A stretch of 64,000 nt of DNA from Microbacterium oxydans (GCF_000956525.1 NZ_JYIW01000024.1:62001-126000); one strand, 5' to 3'; positions 42,301-50,917 are shown, counted from the first letter of the stretch. Notes: a model not told the origin generated them from the sequence alone. Made by a program: numbers and translations.

Positions 42301-43252
42301 GCATCAGTGAGGCGCAGGCCACGACCGTCGCCTCGGTCGGCCCGTAGGTGTTCCAGACCTCGCGACCGTCGGATGCGAGTCGCGCGACGAGCTCCGGAGG
42401 GCACGCCTCGCCGCCGAAGATCAGCAGACGGACGTTCTCGATCGCGTCCTGCGGCCACAGCGCTGCGAGCGTCGGAACGGTCGAGACGACGGTGATCCCG
42501 TGTCCGAGCAGCCAGGGGCCGAGGTCTTCGCCCGAGCGCACCAGGGAGCGGGGAGCCGGCACGAGGCATGCTCCGTGGCCCCACGCGAGCCACATCTCCT
42601 CACACGAGGCATCGAAGGCGACGGAGAGCCCGGCCAGCACCCGATCGCCGGGACCGAGCGGGGCGTCCTGCAGGAACAGGCGTGACTCGGCGTCGACGAA
42701 TGCGGCGGCGGACCGGTGCGAGACCGCGACGCCCTTCGGGACCCCGGTCGAGCCCGAGGTGAAGATGATCCAGGCGTCGTCGTCGACGGTCGGCGGTGCG
42801 ATCACCGGGACTGCTGCGGTGCTCGGGTGCGGGTCCTCGCCGCGGAAGACCGCTGCAGAGGTCGACGCATCGGCCGGGCGGTACGTGCCGCCGTCGGTGA
42901 TGGTGCCCGCGATGCGGGCCTCCCGGAACACGAGCTCGGCTCGCTCTTCGGGATCGTCGGCATCGACGGGAACGTACGCCGCGCCGGCGGCCATGGCACC
43001 GAGGATCGCGATGTACAGCTCACGTCGACCGGAGGCCATGCGGATGCCGACCCGGTCGCCCTGACGGACGCCGTGCTCGTGGAGCACCGCGGCGGTACGC
43101 CAGACGTGAGCCAGCAGCTCGGCATAGCTCAGAGCGCCGTCGGCGTCTTCGAGCGCGGAGGCCTCGGGATGCCTGGCTGTCGTCTCGCGAAGGACGTCGA
43201 TGAGGGTGCGGGCCGGCGCGGCCTCCTCGCTGCGATCGAGCGCAGCCTGCAT
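39329..43252 (-). CDS. Pls/PosA-family single-module non-ribosomal peptide synthetase
   Basis: 1307 residues. Adenylation domain (about 1-510): IIFTSGSTGVPKG, NTYGPTEATV, YRSGDLVRF, GRADDQVKIGGRRIELGE, VRTSGKVDKAAL. Carrier domain (about 515-595): FFQLGGGSLAAAQL with the pantetheine serine near 543. Then six or so membrane spans (about 605-675, 840-915, 1080-1145) alternating with three hexapeptide-repeat domains (about 730-815, 950-1050, 1190-1300), matching the layout of epsilon-poly-lysine synthetase. A-domain pocket keeps Asp (FDASCEE) for the amino group and places Glu at the GrsA-239 position, which could suit a basic side chain. ATG 43252; a TTG 12 bases upstream is possible. Sits between a lysine-rich protein and an M1 peptidase. 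Confidence 0.92.
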   Translation of the reverse strand: MQAALDRSEEAAPARTLIDVLRETTARHPEASALEDADGALSYAELLAHVWRTAAVLHEHGVRQGDRVGIRMASGRRELYIAILGAMAAGAAYVPVDADDPEERAELVFREARIAGTITDGGTYRPADASTSAAVFRGEDPHPSTAAVPVIAPPTVDDDAWIIFTSGSTGVPKGVAVSHRSAAAFVDAESRLFLQDAPLGPGDRVLAGLSVAFDASCEEMWLAWGHGACLVPAPRSLVRSGEDLGPWLLGHGITVVSTVPTLAALWPQDAIENVRLLIFGGEACPPELVARLASDGREVWNTYGPTEATVVACASLMHANSPVRIGLPLDGWSLAVVDAAGERVAEGESGELIIGGVGLARYLDPAKDAEKYAPMPTLGWDRAYRSGDLVRFEAEGLIFQGRADDQVKIGGRRIELGEVEAALQGLTAVSAATVVVQKTESGMPLLVGYVVPDDGFDRQTARAELSEMLPAPLIPLLAIVDDLPVRTSGKVDKAALPWPLESADAGDSPLSGTAAWLSEQWFAVLGIRPTDEDADFFQLGGGSLAAAQLVSRLRTRAPEFTMTDVYDLPRLRQMADAVEDETDAEAEHEERVFSQPRPTPRRMQWVQTIAGFPLFVFTGIRWLLFLLAASWLLRRSPGFDFLPEISGWAILIGLVIFATPLGKMTIAAIAARLLLAGVRAGDYPRGGGVHLRLWLAEQIAHQVDPVGLAGAPWVVYYARALGARIHKDVDLHTVPPITGMLDIGAGASIEPEVDLTGYWIDGDTVRIGSIRIGADATIGARSTLAPGTKIGRGAEIAPGSAVFGRVRARQRWAGSPAARTGAVSPPFAATRPPSRRRWLWAYAASSAILGILPLLSLAAGGAVVAAGMRGADTLLDAVPGILSMLVPGVLLSGAVFALLVLALVRLLAIGLTVGVHAVRSRVAWQAWTTERLLDSARTFLFPLYSSGFTPLWLRALGADVGREVEASTVLLIPKFTTIADGAFLADDTMVATYELQGGWMRLAHARIGKRAFLGNSGLAAGGHNVPRDGLVAVLSVAPLKAKAGSSWLGSPATRLRRVVNDADLERTYRPRTALRFARALWELCRVIPVFVTCAIGLAVMLTLAALVEAVGPVWAVALSPAVMLAAGASAALITTAAKWVIVGPIRAGEHPLWSSFVWRTEVSDTFTEMVAAPWFANSASGTPALAMWLRTLGAKIGRGVWTDSYWLPEPDLVTLGDGATVNRGCVVQTHLFHDRVMSIDSVTLENGATLGPHSVILPAATIGADATVGPASLVMRGEFVPVGSRWSGNPIGPWRAVKVRSYQASDA

Positions 43253-43253
43253 G

Positions 43254-43793
43254 TCAGCGCCCAAGGAGATCGATCAGTGCAGCCTTCGAGAGGCGGGAGT
43301 AACCGGTGTGGCCGGCCGCACGGGCGCTGGCACGCAACTCGACGACGGTGCGGCCGGCGAGGTCTTCGGCCGGGGTGACGGAAGGGGATGCCTCACGGGG
43401 AGCGGGCGCGTCGATCGGTGCTGCTGCCGCGACGATCGGTGCCGCTGCGGCGATGACGGCATCCTTCGCCTTCTTCGATGCGGCCTTCGGAGCCTTCTTC
43501 GGCGCATCCTTCTGCTTCGATACGGCCTTCTTCTTCGGGGCCTGCAGTCGTGCTGCGGCCTCCTGCAGACGCTCGGTGGCAGCGACTGCCGTCTTCGTGA
43601 CCTTCTTCGGACGGTTCGCGACCTTCTTCTTCGACACGTCGGCTGCGTCCTTGGCGTCCTCGACGAGGGGCTTGAGCTTCTTGGCGGCCTTCTTCGGAAG
43701 CGTCTTGATCAGCTTCTTCGCGTCTTTCGCTGCGTCCTTGGCCGCATCGATCGCGGTCTCCGCGTCGCGCTGCGCCACCGTCTTCTTGGCCAT
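43254..43793 (-). CDS. Lysine/alanine-rich histone-H1-like protein with C-terminal SAP-like domain
   Basis: 179 residues. Starts MAKKTVAQRDAETAIDAAKD, continues as Lys/Ala/Asp-rich helix to about 145 with repeated KKxxK and PKKA blocks, and ends in a small domain, DLAGRTVVELRASARAAG, YSRLSKAALIDLLG, similar to SAP/Rho-N DNA- or RNA-binding motifs. Likely a nucleoid- or RNA-associated protein. Its TGA is separated by one base from the ATG of the Pls-like synthetase, so the two are almost certainly co-translated. The link could be lysine (substrate or template) or merely operon economy; I cannot tell. Confidence 0.8.
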   Translation of the reverse strand: MAKKTVAQRDAETAIDAAKDAAKDAKKLIKTLPKKAAKKLKPLVEDAKDAADVSKKKVANRPKKVTKTAVAATERLQEAAARLQAPKKKAVSKQKDAPKKAPKAASKKAKDAVIAAAAPIVAAAAPIDAPAPREASPSVTPAEDLAGRTVVELRASARAAGHTGYSRLSKAALIDLLGR

Positions 43794-44035
43794 GATCCGT
43801 TCTCTCTGCGTCCGGAGCGCACGCGCTCGAGTCTTTCCGGCACAGAAGGTAACGGCCGAAGGTGAACAATCGGTGCCGGTGCGCCAAGGCTGTCGGAGTA
43901 CGACACACTCGGACACACTTGCAACACAAATGTGATCCGCCTGGACCCGCTGACGTTGGTGGCCGCGACAGGCCGCATGTTTAGATGAACTCCTACCCGT
44001 CCGTGGGCATCGTCCCTCGTCTCATAGGAGCTGTC
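43794..44035. promoter_or_regulatory. Divergent promoter region between the Pls operon and amino-acid ABC operon
   Basis: Plus strand: TTGGTG (43956-43961), 19-base spacer, TTAGAT (43981-43986), then AGGAG before ATG 44036. Minus strand: TTGCAA, 18-base spacer, TACTCC in about 43894-43923. A direct repeat GACACACT occurs twice near 43903-43920 inside the minus-strand promoter and may be a regulator site. Confidence 0.45.
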
Positions 44036-44860
44036 ATGCAGCGTCGCACCATCCTCGCCGGGCTCGCGCTCGCGGCGACCGCCACCCTCGCACTCTCCGG
44101 CTGCGCCACCTCGTCCGGCGGTTCCGGTGGCTCCGATGGAGGCGAGTCGGCAGCGGGCGACGAGTACGGCCTGGTCGAAGCGGGAACGCTCACGGTCTGC
44201 TCCGACATCCCCTACGCACCCTTCGAGTTCGAGGGTGGCGACAACGGCACCGGCTACACCGGCTTCGACATCGACCTGCTCGACGCGGTGGCGAAGAAGC
44301 TCGACCTCAAGCTCTCGGTGCAGGATGTCGGCTTCGACGCACTGCAGTCCGGCACGACGCTCGCCGCCGGCACGTGCGACGTCGGCGCTTCGGCCATGAC
44401 GATCACCGATGAGCGCAAGGCGAACATCGACTTCTCCGACCCGTACTACGACTCGCTGCAGTCGCTGCTGGTCCGTACCGACTCGGGCATCAAGTCGATC
44501 GACGACCTCTCCGGCAAGAACGTCGGCGTGCAGCAGGGAACGACCGGCGAGTCGTACGCCACGGCGAACGCCGAGGGCGCCGAGCTCGTGCAGTACCCGT
44601 CGGACGGCGAGCTGTGGCCGGCGATGCAGGCAGGTCAGATCGACGCGATCCTGCAGGACCAGCCGGTGAACCTCGAGCACGAGAAGGCCGACTCCGCCTA
44701 CAAGATCGTCGAGACGTACAACACCGACGAATCCTACGGTTTCGCCTTCGCGAAGGGCGAGAAGGATGCGCTGCGCGAAGCGGTCAACGGTGCGCTGCAG
44801 GAGCTGCGTGACAGCGGCGACTACCAGACCATCTACGACACCTACTTCACCGCGAAGTAA
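44036..44860 (+). CDS. Polar amino-acid ABC transporter substrate-binding lipoprotein
   Basis: 274 residues. Lipoprotein signal: MQRRTILAGLALAATATLAL then lipobox LSGC (Cys about 23). Family 3 solute-binding protein: GTLTVCSDIPYAPFEFEGG, GFDIDLLDAVAKKL, MTITDERKANIDFSDPYYDS, and KNVGVQQGTTGESYA. Captures a polar amino acid outside the membrane for the permease and ATPase encoded next. ATAGGAG precedes the ATG. First gene of a complete importer operon. Confidence 0.93.
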   Translation: MQRRTILAGLALAATATLALSGCATSSGGSGGSDGGESAAGDEYGLVEAGTLTVCSDIPYAPFEFEGGDNGTGYTGFDIDLLDAVAKKLDLKLSVQDVGFDALQSGTTLAAGTCDVGASAMTITDERKANIDFSDPYYDSLQSLLVRTDSGIKSIDDLSGKNVGVQQGTTGESYATANAEGAELVQYPSDGELWPAMQAGQIDAILQDQPVNLEHEKADSAYKIVETYNTDESYGFAFAKGEKDALREAVNGALQELRDSGDYQTIYDTYFTAK

Positions 44861-44894
44861 TCGGACTGGCTGACCAGGTCGGAGGACCTTGACA

Positions 44895-45692
44895 ATGGCG
44901 TTGAGGCGCACCACCAAGAGCAAGCTGTATCGGTACATCATCTATGCGGTGCTGATCGCGATCGTCATCTGGGCGATCGTCGGCACCGACTGGGCGAAGA
45001 TCGGACCGCTGTTCTTCAACCCCGAGATCGCGATCAAGATGTTCCCGGGGATCATCACGACGGCGCTCGTGAACACCCTGTGGTTCACCGCGGTGGCGTT
45101 CATCGCGGGTCTGCTGCTCGGCGTCGTGCTGGCGCTGCTGAAGCTGTCGAGCATCGGACCGTTCCGGTGGATCGCCACGGCCTGGATCGAGTTGTTCCGC
45201 GGGCTTCCCGCGATCCTCACGATCTTCGCCGTGGCGTTCATCCTGCCGATCGCGTCGGGCATTCCGGGCAAGGACCTCGGTGGACCGGTCGTCCTCGGCC
45301 TGGTCGGTCTGATCCTCGTGGCTTCGGCCTACATGGCCGAGACGATCCGTGCCGGCATCCAGGCGGTTCCGAAGGGGCAGACCGAGGCGGCGCGCTCGCT
45401 GGGCATGTCGCCCATGAAGACCACGTTCTGGATCATCGTGCCGCAGGGATTCCGCATCATCATCCCGCCGCTCACGAACGAGTTCGTGCTGCTGCTGAAG
45501 GACACCTCGCTGCTCTTCATCGCCGGCACGTTCATCTGGTCGAAGGAGCTCACGAACTTCGCTCGTGACGCCTCGACGCAGAACTCGAACGCGACCCCGC
45601 TGATCCTGGCGGCGGTCCTGTACCTGATCGTGACGATCCCCCTCACGCGCTTCAGTGCGTACCTGGAACGACGGATGTCGAGGCAGCGATGA
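44895..45692 (+). CDS. Polar amino-acid ABC transporter permease
   Basis: 265 residues, HisM/GlnP type with five or six spans. The EAA loop is [20 protein letters not shown], where the ATPase docks. Preceded by GGAGGACC, 9 bases before ATG 44895. Only one permease is present, so it probably works as a homodimer. Stop overlaps the ATPase start (ATGA). Confidence 0.93.
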   Translation: MALRRTTKSKLYRYIIYAVLIAIVIWAIVGTDWAKIGPLFFNPEIAIKMFPGIITTALVNTLWFTAVAFIAGLLLGVVLALLKLSSIGPFRWIATAWIELFRGLPAILTIFAVAFILPIASGIPGKDLGGPVVLGLVGLILVASAYMAETIRAGIQAVPKGQTEAARSLGMSPMKTTFWIIVPQGFRIIIPPLTNEFVLLLKDTSLLFIAGTFIWSKELTNFARDASTQNSNATPLILAAVLYLIVTIPLTRFSAYLERRMSRQR

Positions 45693-46444
45693 TCACCGAC
45701 CTGATTGATGTCCACGCCCCGGCGATCGACCTGCAGGGGCTCGTGAAGTCGTTCGGCGACAACGAGGTGCTCAAGGGCATCGACCTCACCGTCACGAAGG
45801 GCGAAGTCGTCTGCGTGATCGGGCCTTCTGGTTCGGGGAAGTCGACCCTGCTGCGCTCGGTCAACCTGCTCGAGGAGCCGACCGGCGGCAAGGTGCTGAT
45901 CGAGGGGATCGACATCACCGACCCCGACGTCGACATCGACCGCGTGCGCACCCGCATCGGCATGGTGTTCCAGAGCTTCAACCTGTTCCCGCACCTCGAC
46001 GTGATGGGCAACCTCACGATCGCGCAGCAGCGAGTGAAGAAGCGCTCCAAGGCCGAGGCCGAACGGGTCGCGAAGGAGATGCTCGACCGGGTCGGACTGG
46101 CGGAGAAGGCTGATGCGTTCCCCGGCCACCTCTCGGGTGGGCAGCAGCAGCGCGTGGCCATCGCTCGGGCGCTCTGCATGAATCCCGACATGATGCTGTT
46201 CGACGAGCCGACCTCCGCGCTCGACCCCGAGCTCGTCGGCGAGGTGCTGCAGGTCATGCGCCAGCTGGCGGATGAGGGCATGACGATGCTCGTCGTCACG
46301 CACGAGATGGGCTTCGCACGCGAGGTCGGATCCCGCTTGATCTTCATGGACGGTGGGCACATCGTCGAAGAGGGCGATCCGCGCGAGGTCATCGGCAACC
46401 CGCAGCATCCGCGCACGAAGGACTTCCTGTCCCGCGTGCTCTGA
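45689..46444 (+). CDS. Polar amino-acid ABC transporter ATPase
   Basis: 251 residues. Walker [13 protein letters not shown]-loop [13 protein letters not shown], signature [15 protein letters not shown], Walker [13 protein letters not shown] and H-loop VVTHEMGFA. GlnQ/ArtP-like. Last gene of the operon, followed by a very strong terminator. Confidence 0.95.
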   Translation: MITDLIDVHAPAIDLQGLVKSFGDNEVLKGIDLTVTKGEVVCVIGPSGSGKSTLLRSVNLLEEPTGGKVLIEGIDITDPDVDIDRVRTRIGMVFQSFNLFPHLDVMGNLTIAQQRVKKRSKAEAERVAKEMLDRVGLAEKADAFPGHLSGGQQQRVAIARALCMNPDMMLFDEPTSALDPELVGEVLQVMRQLADEGMTMLVVTHEMGFAREVGSRLIFMDGGHIVEEGDPREVIGNPQHPRTKDFLSRVL

Positions 46445-46460
46445 TCGCGTCGTTCACGCG

Positions 46461-46498
46461 AGAGACCCCCTGGCGCGAAACTGCGCCAGGGGGTCTCT
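46461..46498. terminator. Perfect 16-pair bidirectional terminator
   Basis: AGAGACCCCCTGGCGC and its exact complement flank a 6-base loop GAAACT. Lies between the convergent amino-acid ABC operon and the YegP-like gene. Confidence 0.85.
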
Positions 46499-46519
46499 TG
46501 CGATGGGTGGGGGCTTCGG

Positions 46520-46696
46520 TCAGGACTCGACGACCTCGGCATCCGCAGCGTTGCGGCGAACGGACTCGATCCCGCTGAGAGCGCCAGACTTCGAGGCGTA
46601 CCCCTCGCTGATCGCGATCACCTCGCCGTTACTCGCCTTCAGACGGAATCGGTACTCGCCGGCCTTGTCGGTGTACAGCTCGAACTTGCCTGCCAT
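46520..46696 (-). CDS. YegP-like DUF1508 protein, single repeat
   Basis: 58 residues: AGKFELYTDKAGEYRFRLKASNGEVIAISEGYASKSG is one DUF1508 unit (E. coli YegP has two). Small beta-rich cytosolic protein of unknown function. ATG 46696 with AGAAAGGA upstream. Single gene. Confidence 0.88.
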   Translation of the reverse strand: MAGKFELYTDKAGEYRFRLKASNGEVIAISEGYASKSGALSGIESVRRNAADAEVVES

Positions 46697-46765
46697 GAGG
46701 CGTCCTTTCTCTGACGGATCGAGGAGTCTCGCCCCTCGGGACACACGCTAGCCCGACCCCTATAT

Positions 46766-46966
46766 CTGGGGGAAGAGCAACCTCAGTCCCGCGGGTGCAC
46801 GGTCTCTCTCGGCCCCCGTCGGCGTTCCGGTCGCAGTTGCTGCCGCTCCACCCGCGATGAGGCGGCACGAACTGCGACCGGAACACCGACGAGGCGGCAC
46901 GAACTGCGACCGGACGTGAATGACGGCGCGACTGGGGGAAGGGCAACCTCAGCCGCGCGGGTGCAC
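46766..46966. repeat. Duplicated 3' end of the ABC ATPase gene with internal REP-like inverted repeats
   Basis: A 35-base word at 46766-46800 recurs at 46932-46966 with three mismatches; the second copy overlaps the last codons of the ABC ATPase gene (stop at 46949). Between them, a 23-base arm at 46824-46846 is the near-exact reverse complement (two mismatches) of 46862-46884, and a third copy of that arm follows at 46894-46914 with a 32-base period. The core word is GCGGCACGAACTGCGACCGG. It looks like a small palindromic dispersed element inserted in, or grown by duplication from, the gene end. Confidence 0.75.
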
Positions 46967-48040
46967 CGCCACGGGCTCCGGTGCGACCGCGATGCGCACG
47001 CGGTCGCCGAAGGCGGGGTGGATGCCGGGGGCATGCTGCACCCTGACGAGCTCCCCGGATTCGGTGCGCACGAGCGTGCGACGCATGCTGCCGAGGAACG
47101 TGCTCTCCTCGACGAGCGCGTCGGTGGCGGCATCCGCTTCCGAGGCGAAGAACACGTTCTCCGGCCGGAGGTAGACGTCGACCGGCCCGGTTGCCGGAGT
47201 CTGCAGTGGCAGGCGTTGTCCCCACACCATGACGTGATCGCCCTCGCCGACGCCGGAGACCACGCTCGACAGTCCGACGAAGGCTGCGACCCCGGCCGTC
47301 GACGGTGTCGTGTAGAGCTCTTCCGGCGAACCGATCTGCTCGATGCGTCCGGCATTCATGACCGCGATCCGGTCGGACACCGCGAGGGCCTCCTCCTGGT
47401 CGTGCGTCACGAAGACGGTCGTGATGCCGAGGCGCAGCTGGATGCGACGGATCTCGTCGCGCAGCTGCACGCGCACCTTGGCGTCGAGCGCCGAGAGCGG
47501 CTCGTCGAGCAGCAGCACCTTGGGTTCCGTGACCAGCGCGCGGGCGAGCGCCACGCGCTGCTGCTGGCCGCCGGAGAGCTGGTGCGGGAAGCGATCGGCG
47601 AAGCCGGTCAGCCCGACCAGCGCGAGCGCATCGAGCGCACGCTTGGCGGCCTCGGCCCGACCGACGCCGCGTCGCCGCAGCCCGAACGCCGTGTTCTCGG
47701 CCACCCGCAGGTGCGGGAACAGCGAGTACGACTGGAACACCATGCCGATGTCGCGCTTGTTGGTCGGCACGCGCGACACGTCGCCGCCGCCGAGCAGCAC
47801 CGCACCCTCGTCGGCGATCTCGAGGCCGGCGAGCACCCGGAGCAGCGTCGTCTTGCCGCAGCCCGACGGCCCGAGCAGCGAGACGAACTCGCCTGGCGCG
47901 ATGTCGAGGTCGACGCCGTGCAGCACGCGGGTGCCCGAGTAGCTCTTGACGATGCCCTGCAGCTCGACGCGGGTGCCCTCGCCCGCCTCGGCGAGCAGCA
48001 GATTGTCCTTCGTGCGGGGGAGTGCGTGATCGGCGGTCAT
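46949..48040 (-). CDS. ABC transporter ATPase, PotA/FbpC type
   Basis: 363 residues. Walker A LLGPSGCGKTTLLR, signature [15 protein letters not shown], Walker B VLLLDEPLSALDAKVR, H-loop VTHDQEEAL, then a C-terminal TOBE-like domain from about 245 (MVWGQRLPLQ to VHPRG). Importer class for iron(III), polyamines, thiamine or phosphonates. Last gene of a four-gene operon; its start overlaps the upstream permease stop. The final codons lie in a duplicated repeat region. Confidence 0.93.
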   Translation of the reverse strand: MTADHALPRTKDNLLLAEAGEGTRVELQGIVKSYSGTRVLHGVDLDIAPGEFVSLLGPSGCGKTTLLRVLAGLEIADEGAVLLGGGDVSRVPTNKRDIGMVFQSYSLFPHLRVAENTAFGLRRRGVGRAEAAKRALDALALVGLTGFADRFPHQLSGGQQQRVALARALVTEPKVLLLDEPLSALDAKVRVQLRDEIRRIQLRLGITTVFVTHDQEEALAVSDRIAVMNAGRIEQIGSPEELYTTPSTAGVAAFVGLSSVVSGVGEGDHVMVWGQRLPLQTPATGPVDVYLRPENVFFASEADAATDALVEESTFLGSMRRTLVRTESGELVRVQHAPGIHPAFGDRVRIAVAPEPVAVHPRG

Positions 48041-48837
48041 GAGCGGGCCTTTCCGGTGCCGCGGGCGGCGCGGCCGATGACGAGGAGCAGGATGAAGCAG
48101 AACAGCAGCGCCAGCAGGGTGAAGATCGCGGGGGCGTACGGGTCCTGCTTCTGGACGACGACCATGGCGGTCTGGAACACCTGACGGTTCAGGAGCGAGG
48201 CGATCGTGAACTCGCCGAGGACCACGGCGATCGAGATGAGCGATGCGGCCAGCAGTCCCTGGCGCAGGTTCGGTGCCAGCACCTTGAGCACGACGGTCGG
48301 CCAGCTCGCGCCGAGCGAGCGGGCGGCCTCGGCGAGCGTGCGCAGGTCGGCGGCATCGATCGATGCCTGGATGGAGCGGAATGCGAAGGGCAGCACCGTG
48401 ATGCCGTAGGCGAACGCGAGCGTCCAGGTGCCGGTGCCCAACGAGCGGCCGATCTGCAGATAGATCGGTGCGAGTCCGACGACCAGCACGATCGCGGGGA
48501 TCGAGATCGGCAGGAGCGCGGCGAACTCGAACATCGCCTTGAGCTTCGGGAACCGCAGGTTCACCAGGATCATGGTCGGTGCGAGCAGCAGGAGCACGAT
48601 CGCGACCGTGACGAGTGCGAGGATCAGGGAGTTGCCGAGTCCGGTCCAGATCGGCTTGATCGCGGCGGATGCTGCGGGGTCGAACAGTGCCGTCCAGTGC
48701 TCGAGCGACAGGCCTTCCTTCCCGCGGAGCGTGAACATGAAGGTGGAGACCAACGGGATCGCGAAGAAGGCGCCGACCAGGATGCCGATGATCCAGCGGG
48801 TGGCGAGCGACGGGGCGAGGCGGTTCACGACTGCCAC
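48037..48837 (-). CDS. ABC transporter permease (second)
   Basis: 266 residues, six spans, PotC/FbpB-C type. EAA loop: LAEAARSLGASWPTVVLKVLAP. GTG start at 48837 lies 12 bases inside the end of the first permease gene; stop overlaps the ATPase start (ATGA). Confidence 0.9.
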   Translation of the reverse strand: MAVVNRLAPSLATRWIIGILVGAFFAIPLVSTFMFTLRGKEGLSLEHWTALFDPAASAAIKPIWTGLGNSLILALVTVAIVLLLLAPTMILVNLRFPKLKAMFEFAALLPISIPAIVLVVGLAPIYLQIGRSLGTGTWTLAFAYGITVLPFAFRSIQASIDAADLRTLAEAARSLGASWPTVVLKVLAPNLRQGLLAASLISIAVVLGEFTIASLLNRQVFQTAMVVVQKQDPYAPAIFTLLALLFCFILLLVIGRAARGTGKARS

Positions 48838-49778
48838 CGCGCTGCCCTGCGCTGGATGAGCGAGTACAGGGCCATGACGACTCCCACGATCACGATCATG
48901 CCGAGAGCCAGGGCTCCGGCGAGGTTCTCACGACCGAGCACGGTCTCGCTGGTGAGGGCCGCGCGGATCTGCAACGGCACGATCTGCGCTCCCTGGCTCG
49001 CGAGTGCCGCAGCCGTCGCATACGAGGAGAACGCGTTCGCGAAGAGCAGGAGCAGGCTGGCGAGGAACGAGGGGGCGAGCACCGGCAGTCCGATGCGCAG
49101 CCAGAAGCTCGTGCGAGTACCGCCGAGCGTCAGGTTCGCCTCGGCCCACTGCGGCTTCAGCGCAGCGAGCGCCGGCATGAACGTGATCACCATGAGCGGG
49201 ACCTGGAAGTAGATGTAGGGGAGTACGAGACCCGGCAGTTCGTACAGCCAGGTGCCGTTCGCGTAGATGTTGATGCCGAAGCTGTCCTCGAGGAGCACCT
49301 TGAGCACGCCCTGGATGCCGATCGTCGCGATGAAGGCGAAGGCGAGCATCACGCCGCCGAACTGCGCGAGCACACCCGCTGCGGCATCCACGGCCGAGCG
49401 CACCGCGCCCTCCGGATTCATGCCGAGCAGGGCGTAGCAGACGAGCGCCCCGACGACGGCGCCGATCACGGCGGTGAGCAGCGAGAGACCGGCCGAGTTG
49501 GCGAAGGTCGTGAGCACGACGGGGTCGGCGAGGGCCGAGATGTTCGACCAGGTGAAGGAGCCGTCCTTGGTGAAGAAGCCGGAACCGATCGCGAGCACGG
49601 TCGGCACAGCGAGGAACAGGACGACGTACGCGGCGAAGGGGACCAGCCCCAGCCAGGCCCAGGACGGCACGGACCGCCGGGCCCTCGCAGTGTGCGAGGG
49701 CCCGGTGCCCGATTCCCGGATGGGAGTGACGGGGGCGGATGCCGCGGCATCCGCCCCCGGTGCGGTGATGGTGGTCAC
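48825..49778 (-). CDS. ABC transporter permease (first)
   Basis: 317 residues. A ~45-residue Thr/Ala/Ser/Pro-rich N-terminal extension precedes six spans. The EAA-like loop is EANLTLGGTRTSFWLRIGLPVLAP, slightly degenerate. GTG start at 49778 overlaps the substrate-binding protein stop (GTGA). Confidence 0.9.
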   Translation of the reverse strand: MTTITAPGADAAASAPVTPIRESGTGPSHTARARRSVPSWAWLGLVPFAAYVVLFLAVPTVLAIGSGFFTKDGSFTWSNISALADPVVLTTFANSAGLSLLTAVIGAVVGALVCYALLGMNPEGAVRSAVDAAAGVLAQFGGVMLAFAFIATIGIQGVLKVLLEDSFGINIYANGTWLYELPGLVLPYIYFQVPLMVITFMPALAALKPQWAEANLTLGGTRTSFWLRIGLPVLAPSFLASLLLLFANAFSSYATAAALASQGAQIVPLQIRAALTSETVLGRENLAGALALGMIVIVGVVMALYSLIQRRAARWQS

Positions 49779-50917
49779 AGGACCGCCGCTGCCCACTTCT
49801 CGCCGAGCAGCGTGCCGGCCTTGGTGGACTGCTCCTCGGTCGGGACGACCGTGTCCTCGGGGACCTTCGGCAGTGCCGAAGCCAGGTCGGCGTCGATCGT
49901 GCCGGCATCCGTCATGGCCTCCATGCGAGCCGGACGTGCGCCGCCCTTGAGCCACAGGTTCTGCACGTCGTCGCTGTAGAGGAACTCCTGCCACAGGCGG
50001 GCGGCCGCCGGGTGCGGGGCGTCGATGTTGATGGCCTGGTTGTAGTAGCCGGCGTACCCGGTGCCGTCGAGCACGACGACTTCCCAGTTCTCGTTGTCGG
50101 CCTTGTGTGATGCGTTCAGGTAGTCCCAGTCGAAGACGACGGGGGTCTCACCGCTCGCGACGGTCGCCGTGGTCACGTCGACCTTGAGCAGGTTGCCGGC
50201 CTTCTGCAGCTCGGAGAAGAAGTCGATGCCGGGCTGGAAGTCGTCGAGCGTGCCCTCGGACTGGACGGTCGCGAGACCGACTGCTGCGAAGGCCGCGCCG
50301 GCCTGCGTCGGGTCGCCGTTGATCGCGACGGCACCCTTGTAGGAGTCGCTCAGCAGGTCGGCGAGCTCGCTCGGGGCGTCGAACTTCGAGGAGTCGTAGC
50401 CGATCGACATGTATCCGCCGTAGTCGCCGACGAACAGGCCCGTCGGCTCCTTGAGGGCGTCGGGGATGTCGTCCCAGGTCTCGACCTTGTACGGAGCGAA
50501 GGTGTCGGTGTTCTGCAGGGCGACCGTGAGGCCGAGGTCGAACACGTCGGGTGCGGTGTCGAGTCCCTTGTTGGTCTCAGCAGCCTGGATCTCCTCGGCG
50601 CTGGACACATCCGGGGATGCTTCGTTGATCGTGATCTCGGGGTACTTCTCGGCGAAGAGGTCGAGGATCTCGCCGTAGTTGGCCCAGTCGCGGGGAAGCG
50701 CGATGACGTTGAGCGCGCCCTCCTTCTTCGCGGCTGCCTCGAGGTCGGCGAAGGTGCCGAAGTCGGCGACCGAGGTCGCGGCAGCGGCGTCGACCGCGTC
50801 TCCGCCGTCAGCGGACGTGGCATCGGCGGCCGAGGCGCAGCCGGACAGGGCGAGTGCGGCCGTGGCGGCCAGGGCGATGCCGGCGCCGAAGCGCGCGCGG
50901 CGGGTGTTGCGAGCCAT
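49775..50917 (-). CDS. ABC transporter substrate-binding lipoprotein (AfuA/PotD-like)
   Basis: 380 residues. Lipoprotein signal with lipobox LSGC (Cys about 27), an Ala/Asp-rich linker, then a periplasmic-binding-protein class II fold: AAAKKEGALNVIALPRDWANYGEILDLF, PDVFDLGLTVALQ, VVFDWDYLNASHKA, YYNQAINIDAPHPAAARLWQEFLYSDD. COG1840-like proteins bind iron, phosphonates, thiamine or polyamines; the ligand is not evident here. First gene of the operon. Confidence 0.9.
   Translation of the reverse strand: MARNTRRARFGAGIALAATAALALSGCASAADATSADGGDAVDAAAATSVADFGTFADLEAAAKKEGALNVIALPRDWANYGEILDLFAEKYPEITINEASPDVSSAEEIQAAETNKGLDTAPDVFDLGLTVALQNTDTFAPYKVETWDDIPDALKEPTGLFVGDYGGYMSIGYDSSKFDAPSELADLLSDSYKGAVAINGDPTQAGAAFAAVGLATVQSEGTLDDFQPGIDFFSELQKAGNLLKVDVTTATVASGETPVVFDWDYLNASHKADNENWEVVVLDGTGYAGYYNQAINIDAPHPAAARLWQEFLYSDDVQNLWLKGGARPARMEAMTDAGTIDADLASALPKVPEDTVVPTEEQSTKAGTLLGEKWAAAVL

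Noticed and set aside
38331..43378. Several long plus-strand open frames across the M1 peptidase and synthetase genes
   Set aside because: All are arginine/glycine/histidine-rich shadows opposite genes with clear catalytic motifs.
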